In this document: positions 52,304 to 61,099 of the stretch, one piece after another
Position numbering within the stretch: the stretch's first letter is position 1
Layout: the number at the start of each line of letters is the position of its first letter
Assembly (NCBI GenBank): GCA_964479045.1
Contig: CAYZJI010000006.1
Span: 62,001 to 126,000 of the forward strand
DNA length: 64,000 nucleotides
DNA from: 2-02-FULL-47-50 sp964479045
Lineage (GTDB): Bacteria > Pseudomonadota > Gammaproteobacteria > Eutrophobiales > Eutrophobiaceae
Reading direction: 5' to 3'
Made by a program: the position numbers and the translations under genes
The notes under the pieces: model-generated
What the model saw: only the letters and a program-made list of their open reading frames with translations
Told to the model about the DNA's origin: nothing
The model's database searches: none

Positions 52304-53524
52304 ATGAGGCGTGTGGTTGTGACCGGCATGGGGATAGTCTCCAGTATCGGCAATAACAAGACGGAAGTGTTGTCCTCGCTGCAGGAAGGAAAATCCGGCG
52401 TCGAATTTGCACCGGAGTACAAGGAACTGGGTTTCCGGTCCCATGTACACGCACCAATGCGTCTTAATCCTGAAGATCTGATTGATCGCAAGTTGCTGCG
52501 TTTCATGGGTGATGCTTCCGCTTATGCCTATCTCGCGATGCGGGAGGCCATTGCAGATGCCGGACTGGAAGCCACAGATATTTCCAACCCGCGTACCGGA
52601 CTCATTGCCGGTTCCGGTGGTGGTTCCAATAAAAACATGTGCCTTGCAATTGATACTCTCCGTGAAAAAGGCGCGCGCAAGGTTCCGCCAACGCTGGTGC
52701 CCCGGATCATGTCGAGTACAAACAGCGCCTGCCTTTCTGTCGCTTATGAAATCAAGGGCGTGAACTATTCCATCAGTTCTGCCTGCGCCACCAGCGCACA
52801 TTGTATCGGCAATGCATCTGAAATTATCCAGACCGGCAAACAGGATATCATTTTTGCCGGTGGTAGCGATGAACTGCACTGGACCAGTTCCATATTGTTT
52901 GATGCGATGGGCGCATTGTCATCTACATATAATGAAACACCACGGGCAGCTTCACGTCCCTATGATGCCAACCGCGATGGTTTTGTGATCTCCGGCGGCG
53001 GTGGCATTGTTGTACTCGAAGAACTGGAACATGCACGGGCCCGTGGTGCAAAGATTTACGCTGAAGTGATTGGCTATGGCGCAACCTCTGATGGCTTTGA
53101 CATGGTCAAACCTTCCGGCGAAGGCGCTGTGCGCTGCATGCAGCAGGCACTGGCCACTGTATCTGCGCCCATCGACTATATCAACGCTCATGCCACCAGT
53201 ACACCAGCCGGCGATATTACTGAAGTCAATGCCATTCGCACGGTATTCGGGAACAGGATTCCCCCCATCAGTTCCACCAAATCACTCACTGGTCATGGGC
53301 TGGGTGCAGCCGGTGTCAATGAAGCAATTTATTCATTGCTGATGCTGGAGCGTGATTTCATCAGTGCATCAGCGAACGTATTTACTCTGGATCCGCTTGC
53401 CGATGGTGCCCCGATTGTCACAAAACGGATCGATAATGCCGGACTGCAAACGATTATGTCGAACAGTTTCGGTTTTGGCGGCACCAATGCCACCCTGGTA
53501 TTACAAAAATACAAAGCGTCCTGA
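52304..53524 (+). CDS. fabB: 3-oxoacyl-ACP synthase I (FabB)
   Basis: Elongating condensing enzyme for unsaturated fatty acids. The Cys nucleophile is in SSACATSAHCIG, with the two His in INAHATSTPAGD and KSLTGHGLGAAG. Length 406 is standard. AGGAG lies 12-16 bases before the ATG (52304). Between them an ATG at 52296 opens a three-codon frame whose stop overlaps the fabB start (ATGA), which may help initiation by coupling. Confidence 0.95.
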   Translation: MRRVVVTGMGIVSSIGNNKTEVLSSLQEGKSGVEFAPEYKELGFRSHVHAPMRLNPEDLIDRKLLRFMGDASAYAYLAMREAIADAGLEATDISNPRTGLIAGSGGGSNKNMCLAIDTLREKGARKVPPTLVPRIMSSTNSACLSVAYEIKGVNYSISSACATSAHCIGNASEIIQTGKQDIIFAGGSDELHWTSSILFDAMGALSSTYNETPRAASRPYDANRDGFVISGGGGIVVLEELEHARARGAKIYAEVIGYGATSDGFDMVKPSGEGAVRCMQQALATVSAPIDYINAHATSTPAGDITEVNAIRTVFGNRIPPISSTKSLTGHGLGAAGVNEAIYSLLMLERDFISASANVFTLDPLADGAPIVTKRIDNAGLQTIMSNSFGFGGTNATLVLQKYKAS

Positions 53525-53546
53525 TCTATGGTGACAGAGTAACGTC

Positions 53547-53954
53547 ATGGATTCCGAGCAGATGATCGCTGTGCTGTTGAGCTGGACTGTACATCTCTCA
53601 CAATACCCTCTCCCTGAAGTCCCGCCCCGCGTCGAATACAAACCGCATTCATTTTTTATAGAACATGCCTGTCTGGGAAATGAGAAATGCCGGGCCGCCG
53701 GCTGGTATAACAATAACGGAATTGTCTATATTGATGAGCGCATCAAGGATCAGGATGATGCCATTACGCGCAGCCTGTACGTGCATGAATTCACGCATTA
53801 CCTGCAGGATTTAAGCGGTAAATATAATCCACAGAATTGCCAGGATCATATGCGCCGTGAACGTGAAGCTTATTCCATTCAACGGCAATATCTGAACAAA
53901 ATCGCCGGCCGTTTTGTTGCGGTTTACATCGACTACCCGCCCTGCCCTGATTAG
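53547..53954 (+). CDS. HExxH-motif protein, DUF6647-like
   Basis: A 135-residue protein with a zincin-like motif HEFTHYLQD (about residues 90-98), preceded by YIDERI and followed by REREAYSIQRQY, where a Glu could be the third ligand. Four or more Cys (HACLGNEKC, NCQDH, PPCPD) could pair as disulfides, but no clear signal peptide is seen. It starts 22 bases after fabB and may be co-transcribed. A small metallopeptidase-like role is plausible but unproven. Confidence 0.65.
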   Translation: MDSEQMIAVLLSWTVHLSQYPLPEVPPRVEYKPHSFFIEHACLGNEKCRAAGWYNNNGIVYIDERIKDQDDAITRSLYVHEFTHYLQDLSGKYNPQNCQDHMRREREAYSIQRQYLNKIAGRFVAVYIDYPPCPD

Positions 53955-53969
53955 CTCACTTCACTGCAC

Positions 53970-54566
53970 ATGCCAAGAATAGATTTACTGCTCCTGTTGC
54001 TGTTATCTGCACAAGTTTTTGCAGACACTGGCGAAGAAACAACCCGTCGATATTATCCTGTTCCCGAACACGGTGAACTGGTTCTGAACGTGCCTTCGGA
54101 CTGGGAAGTCACCTATGTTGAAACCGGCAAAGTCAGCCCGCCAGTAATTACATTTTTCCGAAAAGATGTAAATAAACAGGAATTATTTCAATTGAACCTG
54201 TCCATACTCTGGGATGATGGTTTTGAACGTAATATCCTGGATCCGGAACATATCCGGCAACTGGTGGAAGATACCGGCAAGAATGCGCTGGCGGGCGCTG
54301 AGCAGAGCGAGCTGTCCCTGTTGCCACTTGCCGGCGAAATGGGCAGCGGCTATTTCTTCAACCTTGCCGATGCCGAGGCCAAAGCCGGTGAATACCGTTA
54401 TCTGACCCAGGGCGCTCTGAGTGTCGGGGAGCTTCTTGTGGTTTTTTCCCTGTTTACACATCAACCGGATGATCATTTCCTGCACAAAAGCCTGCAGATG
54501 ATACAAACCGCTACCCACCGTCTGCAGAGACATGTCGCCCTTCCGCTCAGTCTGGCAAAGGGCTGA
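53970..54566 (+). CDS. Uncharacterised exported protein
   Basis: A 198-residue protein with a signal peptide (LLLLLLLSAQVFA, cleavage near residue 18) and a beta-rich mature part (GELVLNVPSDWEVTYVETG, PVITFFRKDV). No family is recognised and no catalytic motif is evident. It lies 15 bases after the HExxH gene, likely in the same transcript, and is followed after 200 bases by a plus-strand terminator. Confidence 0.65.
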   Translation: MPRIDLLLLLLLSAQVFADTGEETTRRYYPVPEHGELVLNVPSDWEVTYVETGKVSPPVITFFRKDVNKQELFQLNLSILWDDGFERNILDPEHIRQLVEDTGKNALAGAEQSELSLLPLAGEMGSGYFFNLADAEAKAGEYRYLTQGALSVGELLVVFSLFTHQPDDHFLHKSLQMIQTATHRLQRHVALPLSLAKG

Positions 54567-54773
54567 ACAAGGTATATAAAGAGGTTGGCTCGGCTAACTG
54601 ACACTGTGAGAGAGTTTGCATTCAATGAGTCTGTGACAGGCAAAATTGAGGAATGCATCACATCCGTATGGGACCCGATGGACTAGAATATTCATTAACA
54701 AGTCATCAATCCTCCCCCTGATGCTTGTATATTTATAGCCTGGAGCGGCTCTACCTCCTCCCCCATTGAGCCC

Positions 54774-54792
54774 TCCGGGCTTTTTATTTACA
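54774..54792 (+). terminator. Terminator of the fabAB downstream genes
   Basis: AGCCC and GGGCT (about 54772-54784, loop TCC) are followed by TTTTATTT. The stem is short (5 bp plus flanking A-T pairs), so the call is moderate. It separates the plus-strand genes from the kinase gene on the minus strand. Confidence 0.5.
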
Positions 54793-54796
54793 GATC

Positions 54797-55855
54797 TCAG
54801 CCCTGTCCCATTTTCCAGATCATAACCCCCAGCACCAGCAACAGCAGGGCTATCCCCGTAAAAACGACATAACGCTTCCAACCTCTTTTCGGGATGGAGG
54901 GCTGCAAAAGTGAGTGCCCGGGGCTGGCAGTACGTGCAAGACGCCACTGGGTATTGGTGGAAACCACCGGATCAGTAAACATCTTGCGCCATTCGGCTAT
55001 CGATTGCGGACGTTCCTTGTGATTTGATCGTAACGAATGTTCTATTGCCCGCAGAAAAAAAGTAGAGTATTTATTGCTGTGTTTATCCAGAGCCTCCCAG
55101 ATTTCCAGAATCGCATGTTCCCCCGTCACACGATTACGGAAGGTCGAATCTACCGGCGGTTCTCCGGTAATCACCCTGAAAAGGGAAGCGCCGAGACTGT
55201 AAATATCGGTCCACGGTCCCTGCACATCACTCTTGCCAAAATACTGTTCATAGGGAGCATACCCCGGCGTTACAAACTTGGTCAGGGTTCGGGTTTCTTC
55301 GCCCATCGCCTGGCGCGCTGAACCAAAATCCAGCAACACAGGAGTACCATCGGTACGAACAAAAATATTGGCCGGTTTAATGTCCCGGTGTATGAAGCCC
55401 TGTTTGTGCATGACCTCAAGACCATCCAGCAACGGCATGATGATATCCATCAGTTCTTCTTCAGAAGGCTGGCCGCGTTTTATCATGTCGAGAAAGTTTT
55501 CACCTTGTTCATAACTCATCACCATGTAGGCGGTTTTGTTTGCTTCGAATACAGAATGAACCCGCACAATATTGGGATGATTGAATTTGGAGAGTGTTCT
55601 GGCTTCACGAATAAACCGTTCGAGACCGGTATGCAGGCTTTCCGTAGTATCCGCATCCACTGCCCCTACTGTCATGTCTGCATGGCGGGTGGCAATATCG
55701 CGCGGCATAAATTCCTTGATGGCCACATCCATGTCGAGATTTGCGTCATGTGCCAGATAAGTAATTCCGAAACCACCCTGCCCCAGCACACTCCTGATGA
55801 CGTACCAGTGTAATTTGTAACCTACAGGTAAGGGTTGTGGAGAGGCAATTGCCAC
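54797..55855 (-). CDS. Membrane-anchored Ser/Thr protein kinase (Hanks type)
   Basis: A 352-residue eukaryote-like kinase. Gly-loop GQGGFGITY, Lys47 in VAIKEFMP, HRDIKPANIF, DFGSARQA and an APE-like APYEQY are all intact, so it should be active. The last 25 residues form a single membrane helix (VVFTGIALLLLVLGVMIW) with almost no periplasmic part, so it is tail-anchored with the kinase domain in the cytoplasm. The start is GTG at 55855 with GAGGG upstream. No FHA or phosphatase gene adjoins it; its substrates are unknown. Confidence 0.88.
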   Translation of the reverse strand: MAIASPQPLPVGYKLHWYVIRSVLGQGGFGITYLAHDANLDMDVAIKEFMPRDIATRHADMTVGAVDADTTESLHTGLERFIREARTLSKFNHPNIVRVHSVFEANKTAYMVMSYEQGENFLDMIKRGQPSEEELMDIIMPLLDGLEVMHKQGFIHRDIKPANIFVRTDGTPVLLDFGSARQAMGEETRTLTKFVTPGYAPYEQYFGKSDVQGPWTDIYSLGASLFRVITGEPPVDSTFRNRVTGEHAILEIWEALDKHSNKYSTFFLRAIEHSLRSNHKERPQSIAEWRKMFTDPVVSTNTQWRLARTASPGHSLLQPSIPKRGWKRYVVFTGIALLLLVLGVMIWKMGQG

Positions 55856-55858
55856 AAA

Positions 55859-56053
55859 TCAGCCCTCATGAACAAGTATCCGGCTATCATACGCCATGAC
55901 CTGGTCCTCAGGTAAATACAGTAAAATTTGTTCCGGTGCGACGATATCTTTTACACGTAGCTGAAAACAGTACTGTTTGATAACGCATCGTCCGGGATCG
56001 GGAAGGTAACCACAATAATGCCCGGAGGATGTCTCCGGGCATGATATGTACAA
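55859..56053 (-). CDS. Small ORF just upstream of the kinase, doubtful
   Basis: A 64-codon frame from a TTG, ending 3 bases before the kinase start. Its last codons (VHEG) contain the kinase's GAGGG ribosome site, so translation could be coupled. The beginning runs through the terminator-like hairpin CCCGGAG/CTCCGGG (about 56020-56039), and the composition is not clearly protein-like. If translated, it probably starts later than 56053. No homologue recognised. Confidence 0.22.
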   Translation of the reverse strand: MYISCPETSSGHYCGYLPDPGRCVIKQYCFQLRVKDIVAPEQILLYLPEDQVMAYDSRILVHEG

Positions 56054-56065
56054 CTGAGACGAGAT

Positions 56066-56314
56066 TTACTTGCCGGACTTACAGGCTTCCAGGGCACGAT
56101 AAGCAACATTTCCCTTGTCTATGGTAGCGGCTGACTCAGAACCATCAGTGAAAATAGTAGCGTCGTCCGCATCCCGGTACTTGTGCCCTGGTGACCACGT
56201 CTTGGGGTCAGCATAAAATTGTAATGCTTCGCGCATCATCTTGTTTTGGCGTTCGAGTTCCGTCACATCTGCACCTGAGCCGCCGCCTTCAGAACCTTTT
56301 TTGCCAAAAATCAT
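56066..56314 (-). CDS. Small uncharacterised protein, 82 residues
   Basis: A short protein with a Gly-rich start (GKKGSEGGGSG), a helical middle (ELERQNKMMREALQFYAD) and a C-terminus KGNVAYRALEACKSGK. The ALQFYADPKTW ... D.G..AYRAL pattern loosely recalls small phage-type proteins, but no family is certain. AGGAG nine bases before the ATG supports translation. It ends before a GC-rich hairpin near 56020-56039. Confidence 0.6.
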   Translation of the reverse strand: MIFGKKGSEGGGSGADVTELERQNKMMREALQFYADPKTWSPGHKYRDADDATIFTDGSESAATIDKGNVAYRALEACKSGK

Positions 56315-56403
56315 TGTCCGGACTCCTGCATCGTATTAATGGCAGGATACTAGCATTTATGGATTAATTTTCAACAATGCAGGCCCCTGGCTGATAATGT
56401 TAT

Positions 56404-57201
56404 CTACTTGATCACATCGGGAAAGAACAATGGCTGGCCATTCACCCCAAATTCACGAATGATGGTCTGGCCTTGCTCACCCACAAGAAAGCTCACATAT
56501 TTACGCGCCAGATCCAGTTTCACATGTGGATGCCGTTCCGGATTCACGATAATCACATGATAGGGATTATCCAGACCCGCGGTATATTCATAAACAATCG
56601 CCAGATCCAGCCGATCCATTCCGGCCAGATAGGTTCCACGATCGCTCAGGGTATACGCCTGTTTGTCATTTGCCATCTGCAGGACCTGCCCCATGCCCTG
56701 ACCCACAGCCAGATACCATGCGCCGCCGGGTTTTACGCCAGCGGCTTTCCATAATTCCAGTTCTTTCTGATGGGTGCCAGAATCATCGCCGCGCGAAATA
56801 AACGTATGCCCGCCTTTGGAAATATTCTGCATCGCGTTCGCCAGGGATTCAGCACCTTTAACGCCGGCCGGGTCATCCGCCGGACCAAGCAGAATAAAAT
56901 CATTGTGCATGACCGGCTGCCGCTCAATCCCATGACCCGCATTTACAAACTCAATTTCCGCCGCAGGCGCATGCACCAGAACCACATCTACATCACCATC
57001 CTGTCCAAGTCGCAAAGCCTTGCCGGTACCCACCGAGATCACATGGACCTTTACATCATTTTGTTGCTCGAACGGTGGATGCAGAACAGCCAGCAATCCC
57101 GTATTTTCCGTACTGGTTGTGGTCGCGAGCCGCAAATATTCTTCGGCCAGTACTGTATTGCACAAGGCCACGCCTAAAACGAATGTAAAAATTCTTTTCA
57201 T
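56404..57201 (-). CDS. Tungstate-type (TupA/WtpA-like) periplasmic binding protein
   Basis: A 265-residue substrate-binding protein with a signal peptide (FTFVLGVALCNTVLA). The mature start RLATTTSTENTGLL carries the TTTS oxyanion site of the TupA group; VISVGTGKALRLG, LVHAPAAEIEFVNAG and RGDDSGTHQKELELW follow in family order. It likely binds tungstate (or molybdate) in the periplasm. No TupB permease or TupC ATPase is near. It is downstream of a porin gene on the same strand and near a ModE-like regulator. Confidence 0.82.
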   Translation of the reverse strand: MKRIFTFVLGVALCNTVLAEEYLRLATTTSTENTGLLAVLHPPFEQQNDVKVHVISVGTGKALRLGQDGDVDVVLVHAPAAEIEFVNAGHGIERQPVMHNDFILLGPADDPAGVKGAESLANAMQNISKGGHTFISRGDDSGTHQKELELWKAAGVKPGGAWYLAVGQGMGQVLQMANDKQAYTLSDRGTYLAGMDRLDLAIVYEYTAGLDNPYHVIIVNPERHPHVKLDLARKYVSFLVGEQGQTIIREFGVNGQPLFFPDVIK

Positions 57202-57237
57202 CTTTAACTCCCCATGAAAAATATTTTTTATTTATTC

Positions 57238-58620
57238 CTAAAAGAAAAACTCAAGCTGTGTAAACAGATAATTCGCGTCATCTTTGTTTGCATCATCCAT
57301 CAGATCACCGGCGATCAAATACGCGCCGCCAGCTTCCAACCGCACATTGCCTGGTACGATATCCCAGCGCAGACTGCCTTCCAGTTGTGAACCAATATAA
57401 CTTTCCGAAACACCGGGGGGATTGCGGATTCCAGAGACAGTCCAGGCATCATCGTCCGAAGCCAGCCAGTAACCACGGAACGCGATGAATCCGCTGGTGG
57501 CCGCAGTGGGTTTGAAAATGATACGCGCGCCCGGGGAGATAATATTGGCGCGTGCGAATGGCCCATAGATACTGGTCGGGCCGAAATCAAAGCGGCGCGC
57601 GCCAAACAAGGGATCAAAACGGTTACTGTCGCCATCCACACCGCTGTCATCACCGCTGGCATAATCAAATTGCGCCACCAGCCGCGGCGCCCATAGCGCA
57701 TCAAAACTATATCCCACTTCAGCGTGGTGAAAATGCGCAAAATGATCGAGATCGGTGACATCCGTCGCGGCTGTGGAATTACGCGCCTCACCAAACTGGA
57801 CAACTGATTCAAGCTGATAATCGAATTTCAGGTTGGCCGGATCGCGATAAAGCCTGATCCCGGGCGTGTACAGATCGCGGTTGCGAGTCGCCAGGTCATC
57901 GTCATCATCCTCATTGAGTCCCAGTAAAAATACCTCGCCCTTGTCACTCCAGGGCAGGCTGCCCGGTGCGTAATATACGCCCCAGAATTTTACACTGGAA
58001 AATTCTTCATCAAATTTCGCATCATTATCGAGTATGCTGCCGCTCACCATACGCTGCACCGGCAGGGTATAAAACGCCCGCAGGTTGTTGCCGCCCGCCG
58101 TGGTCATCTTCCAGTCCACGCCGGTGAAGGCATTGATGGTATTGCGATAACTGTTGCGCGCCAGCAGACGGCGATCACCGAGATCCATGGTCATACGGCC
58201 GCCGCGCACATTACTGCTACTGCCCGGCTGAAATACATCATTGAGTTTGATATCGATATAGGCCTGCAACAACTCCAGCGGATTGATTTCGCTGGTGGTC
58301 AGTGGGGTGCCCGCATCCGCAAGTTCGCCTCGGGAATCCTGCATTTCAAAACCAAAACTGACTGGATCAAACTCAAGTTCAGCCAGCACCAGCGTTCGAA
58401 ACAACAACACCTGGTCACCGCCACCCACACCCGCGCGGAATTGATTATCGAGATTTTCAAACCGAGTCCGGTGCTGGCCCGATAGTGAAAACCAGGCGGG
58501 CATATTCAACGCTTTATTCAGCGTGAATGGCGTATTTTCCACCGCACTCGCATACGGCAACATCCACGATGCTGTGCCGGACAGGAATAAACAGATAATT
58601 AATGTATTGCGCATTTTCAA
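57238..58620 (-). CDS. Alginate-export-like outer-membrane porin
   Basis: A 460-residue beta-barrel of the alginate-export type. The signal peptide (LIICLFLSGTASWMLPYASA) is followed by about 18 predicted strands and a C-terminal strand ending LEFFF. The domain begins SLSGQHRTRFENLDNQFR, as in AlgE/Alginate_exp proteins. It lies 36 bases upstream of the tungstate-type binding protein on the same strand, so it may admit the oxyanion or a chelate. Substrate is inferred from context only. Confidence 0.82.
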   Translation of the reverse strand: MKMRNTLIICLFLSGTASWMLPYASAVENTPFTLNKALNMPAWFSLSGQHRTRFENLDNQFRAGVGGGDQVLLFRTLVLAELEFDPVSFGFEMQDSRGELADAGTPLTTSEINPLELLQAYIDIKLNDVFQPGSSSNVRGGRMTMDLGDRRLLARNSYRNTINAFTGVDWKMTTAGGNNLRAFYTLPVQRMVSGSILDNDAKFDEEFSSVKFWGVYYAPGSLPWSDKGEVFLLGLNEDDDDDLATRNRDLYTPGIRLYRDPANLKFDYQLESVVQFGEARNSTAATDVTDLDHFAHFHHAEVGYSFDALWAPRLVAQFDYASGDDSGVDGDSNRFDPLFGARRFDFGPTSIYGPFARANIISPGARIIFKPTAATSGFIAFRGYWLASDDDAWTVSGIRNPPGVSESYIGSQLEGSLRWDIVPGNVRLEAGGAYLIAGDLMDDANKDDANYLFTQLEFFF

Positions 58621-58734
58621 AAACAGTCTCCTTGACGAGAGCAGCAGTGATAAATCCGGGATGGATTTATTCAGGACTTGCTTTATATTACCGGCTCACC
58701 ACACCGAGATTAAATATGAAGTTAATTGCATAAT

Positions 58735-59808
58735 ATGAACCTGGGATTTGAAATCCGCTGGAAATTGATGGGACGGGAGATCGAGGAAATCGATCCGCTC
58801 CTGTTCTCGCTGCTCAAATCAATCCGGGATCAGGGTTCATTGCAATCCGCCGCGAGAACCACTGGAATCTCCTACCGGCACGCCTGGGGTCTGATCAGGC
58901 ACTGGACCGGGCGCATTTCCAAACCCATTGTAACCATGGAAAAGGGCCGTGGCGCCACACTGACGGAGATCGGTGAAAAACTGCTATGGGCTGAACAGAT
59001 GATCAGTAACCGCCTCACACCAGATATGAACAGTATTGCCAATGAATTAAACAGCGAGTTCAACAATCTGATCAAGGCCCGGCATAAATCCAGTATGCTG
59101 CGCATCTATGCCAGTCACGGCCTGGGCATCGCACACCTGCAAATACTCTGTGCAGAATCACCGGTTTTCGATCTGGATTTTCATTTTCGCGGCAGTCTTG
59201 AAAGCCTGAGAGAACTGGCGAACGCACGCTGCGATATTGCCGGTTTTCATTTTCCATCCGGTGAACTCTCGGCAAGGTTGGCGCCGCTTTATCAACAATG
59301 GACCGATCCTGAAAAACATATGCTGCTGCATGTATCCACACGCCAGCAGGGTTTAATGACGCAGAAAAACAACCCGCATAAAATTACCGGACTCAAAAGC
59401 CTCACCAAACGTGCCGTACGGTTTATTAACCGCCAGCCCGAATCCGGCACTCGTACTATTTTCGATGAAATGCTGCGTCAGGAAGGCATCAATAAAAACA
59501 GTATAAACGGATATAAGGAAGAAGAATTTACGCATGTTGCGGTAGCCGCCATGGTCGCCAGTGGTTCCGTGGATGCCGGATTCGGCATCAAAGCGGCAGC
59601 GGCCAGATTTGATCTGCACTTCATTCCGATCATCAGAGAAAATTATGTGCTGGCTGTCGATAAAACCCTGTCGAAAAAAATAATTGCCGAAATGACCAAG
59701 ATATTGAAATCCCGTAAATACAAAAGCAAAGTCAGTACACTTCCAGGCTATGATGTGAAACATGCCGGAAAAGAAATAACATTTGATGAATTATTCAGGG
59801 GTCATTGA
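58735..59808 (+). CDS. ModE-like regulator with periplasmic-binding-like effector domain
   Basis: A 357-residue regulator. Residues about 10-100 are a ModE N-terminal winged helix (LLFSLLKSIRDQGSLQSAARTTGISYRHAW, then GRGATLTEIGEKLLWAE). The C-terminal part, from about residue 125, is a PBP-like domain (LRIYASHGLGIAHLQIL, NRQPESGTRTIFDEML) instead of ModE's Mop domains. This class usually responds to molybdate or tungstate. It is divergent from the porin-TupA-like pair, which it probably controls. The start is ATG 58735 rather than TTG 58726. Confidence 0.85.
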   Translation: MNLGFEIRWKLMGREIEEIDPLLFSLLKSIRDQGSLQSAARTTGISYRHAWGLIRHWTGRISKPIVTMEKGRGATLTEIGEKLLWAEQMISNRLTPDMNSIANELNSEFNNLIKARHKSSMLRIYASHGLGIAHLQILCAESPVFDLDFHFRGSLESLRELANARCDIAGFHFPSGELSARLAPLYQQWTDPEKHMLLHVSTRQQGLMTQKNNPHKITGLKSLTKRAVRFINRQPESGTRTIFDEMLRQEGINKNSINGYKEEEFTHVAVAAMVASGSVDAGFGIKAAAARFDLHFIPIIRENYVLAVDKTLSKKIIAEMTKILKSRKYKSKVSTLPGYDVKHAGKEITFDELFRGH

Positions 59809-59823
59809 GTTCAACGACTCGCA

Positions 59824-61005
59824 CTAGATATAACAGACCAGCCCCTTGAGATACCGGCCCTCGGGAAAGTTCAGGGCGACAGGATGATCCGCGGGCTGTC
59901 CCAGATGCTGAACAATACGTGTTTCACATCCTGCATCCACAGCCGCATCGGCAACGATTTTCTGGAACAAGTCCGGTTCCAGATGTCCGGAACATGAGAA
60001 CGTGACCAACAGTCCGTTTTTTCTTAATAGTCTGAACGCCAACCAGTTGATGTCCTTGTAACCACGGCATCCGCGTTTCAGCTGATCTGCGGAACTGACA
60101 AACTTGGGTGGATCGAGAATAACCATGTCAAAGGTACGGCCACTGTCCCGGTATTTCCGCAATTCAGCAAAGACATCCGTTTGTATATTTTCAACCCTGT
60201 TTTTATCAACCGTATTTAATTGAAAATGTTTATTGATCAATTGAATCGCTTCAGAGGAGGATTCAATATTTGTCACATGTCTTGCGCCGCCACGCAACGC
60301 GGCCAACGCAAAACTACCAGTGTAGGCAAAACAGTTGAGCACGTCTCTGCCCTGTGCCAGCGATTGTACTACCCCGCGATTATCGCGTTGATCAAGGTAC
60401 ATTCCGGTTTTATGTCCATTGCGTACATCCACATGGAAGTCCAAACCACCTTGACGCACAGTGATATATTGCGGTGGTTCAGCGCCACTCAATAAACCGG
60501 AAACCGGTGACAGTCCTTCCTTTTCGCGCACTTCAACATCAGAACGTTCATAAATGCCGGCTGGTTTAACCAATTCTGATAATAAATCCACGATCGTCTG
60601 CTTGTGAAATTCAGCACCAGCAGAGAGAAACTGGCACACCAGAAAATCACTATAACGATCAACGATAACACCTGGCAATCCATCGGATTCTGCATTGATC
60701 AACCGACAGGCTGTGTCTGTTTCCGGAATTAACGTTCGGCGCAAGCTAATCGCTTGCTCAATCTGTTTATTGAAAAACCCGGCATCAACACTTTCCACCG
60801 GATCAAATGACCAGATGCGTACGCGTATCTGTGAATGCGGAGAATAGGCGCCACTGGCAAGAACATCGCCAGCGGAATTGACAATATTGACCGTCTCGCC
60901 GTTATGAATGGATTTCTTTGCATCATTTAGCGCACCGGAAAACAACCAGGGATGGCGGCGCAATAATGTCTTTTCGCGTCCGGGTTTTAAAATAATTTTA
61001 TGCAT
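59824..61005 (-). CDS. rlmI: 23S rRNA m5C methyltransferase, RlmI type
   Basis: A PUA domain at the N-terminus (KIILKPGREKTLLRRHPWLFSGAL), an RlmI/EEHEE-like middle, and a SAM methyltransferase C-terminus (DVLNCFAYTGSFALAALRGGA, VILDPPKFV) with the catalytic Cys in TFSCSGHL. It methylates C1962 of 23S rRNA in E. coli. The ATG at 61005 (MHKIILKPG) is the family start, giving 393 residues; the extension to 61053 is not conserved. It is convergent with the ModE-like gene. Confidence 0.92.
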   Translation of the reverse strand: MHKIILKPGREKTLLRRHPWLFSGALNDAKKSIHNGETVNIVNSAGDVLASGAYSPHSQIRVRIWSFDPVESVDAGFFNKQIEQAISLRRTLIPETDTACRLINAESDGLPGVIVDRYSDFLVCQFLSAGAEFHKQTIVDLLSELVKPAGIYERSDVEVREKEGLSPVSGLLSGAEPPQYITVRQGGLDFHVDVRNGHKTGMYLDQRDNRGVVQSLAQGRDVLNCFAYTGSFALAALRGGARHVTNIESSSEAIQLINKHFQLNTVDKNRVENIQTDVFAELRKYRDSGRTFDMVILDPPKFVSSADQLKRGCRGYKDINWLAFRLLRKNGLLVTFSCSGHLEPDLFQKIVADAAVDAGCETRIVQHLGQPADHPVALNFPEGRYLKGLVCYI

Positions 61006-61099
61006 GGTCTGTAAAATACGTCCGCAGGTTGTGAGGCAGATATTTCGATTCAATATACGGTTATAATTATTGTCCGTAGATATCTCTGGTTATGGCACC

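Noticed and set aside
58680..58734. A ModE box in the divergent porin/regulator region
   Set aside because: CTTTATATT and AAATATGAAG are weakly inverted but too far apart and too imperfect for a ModE operator claim.
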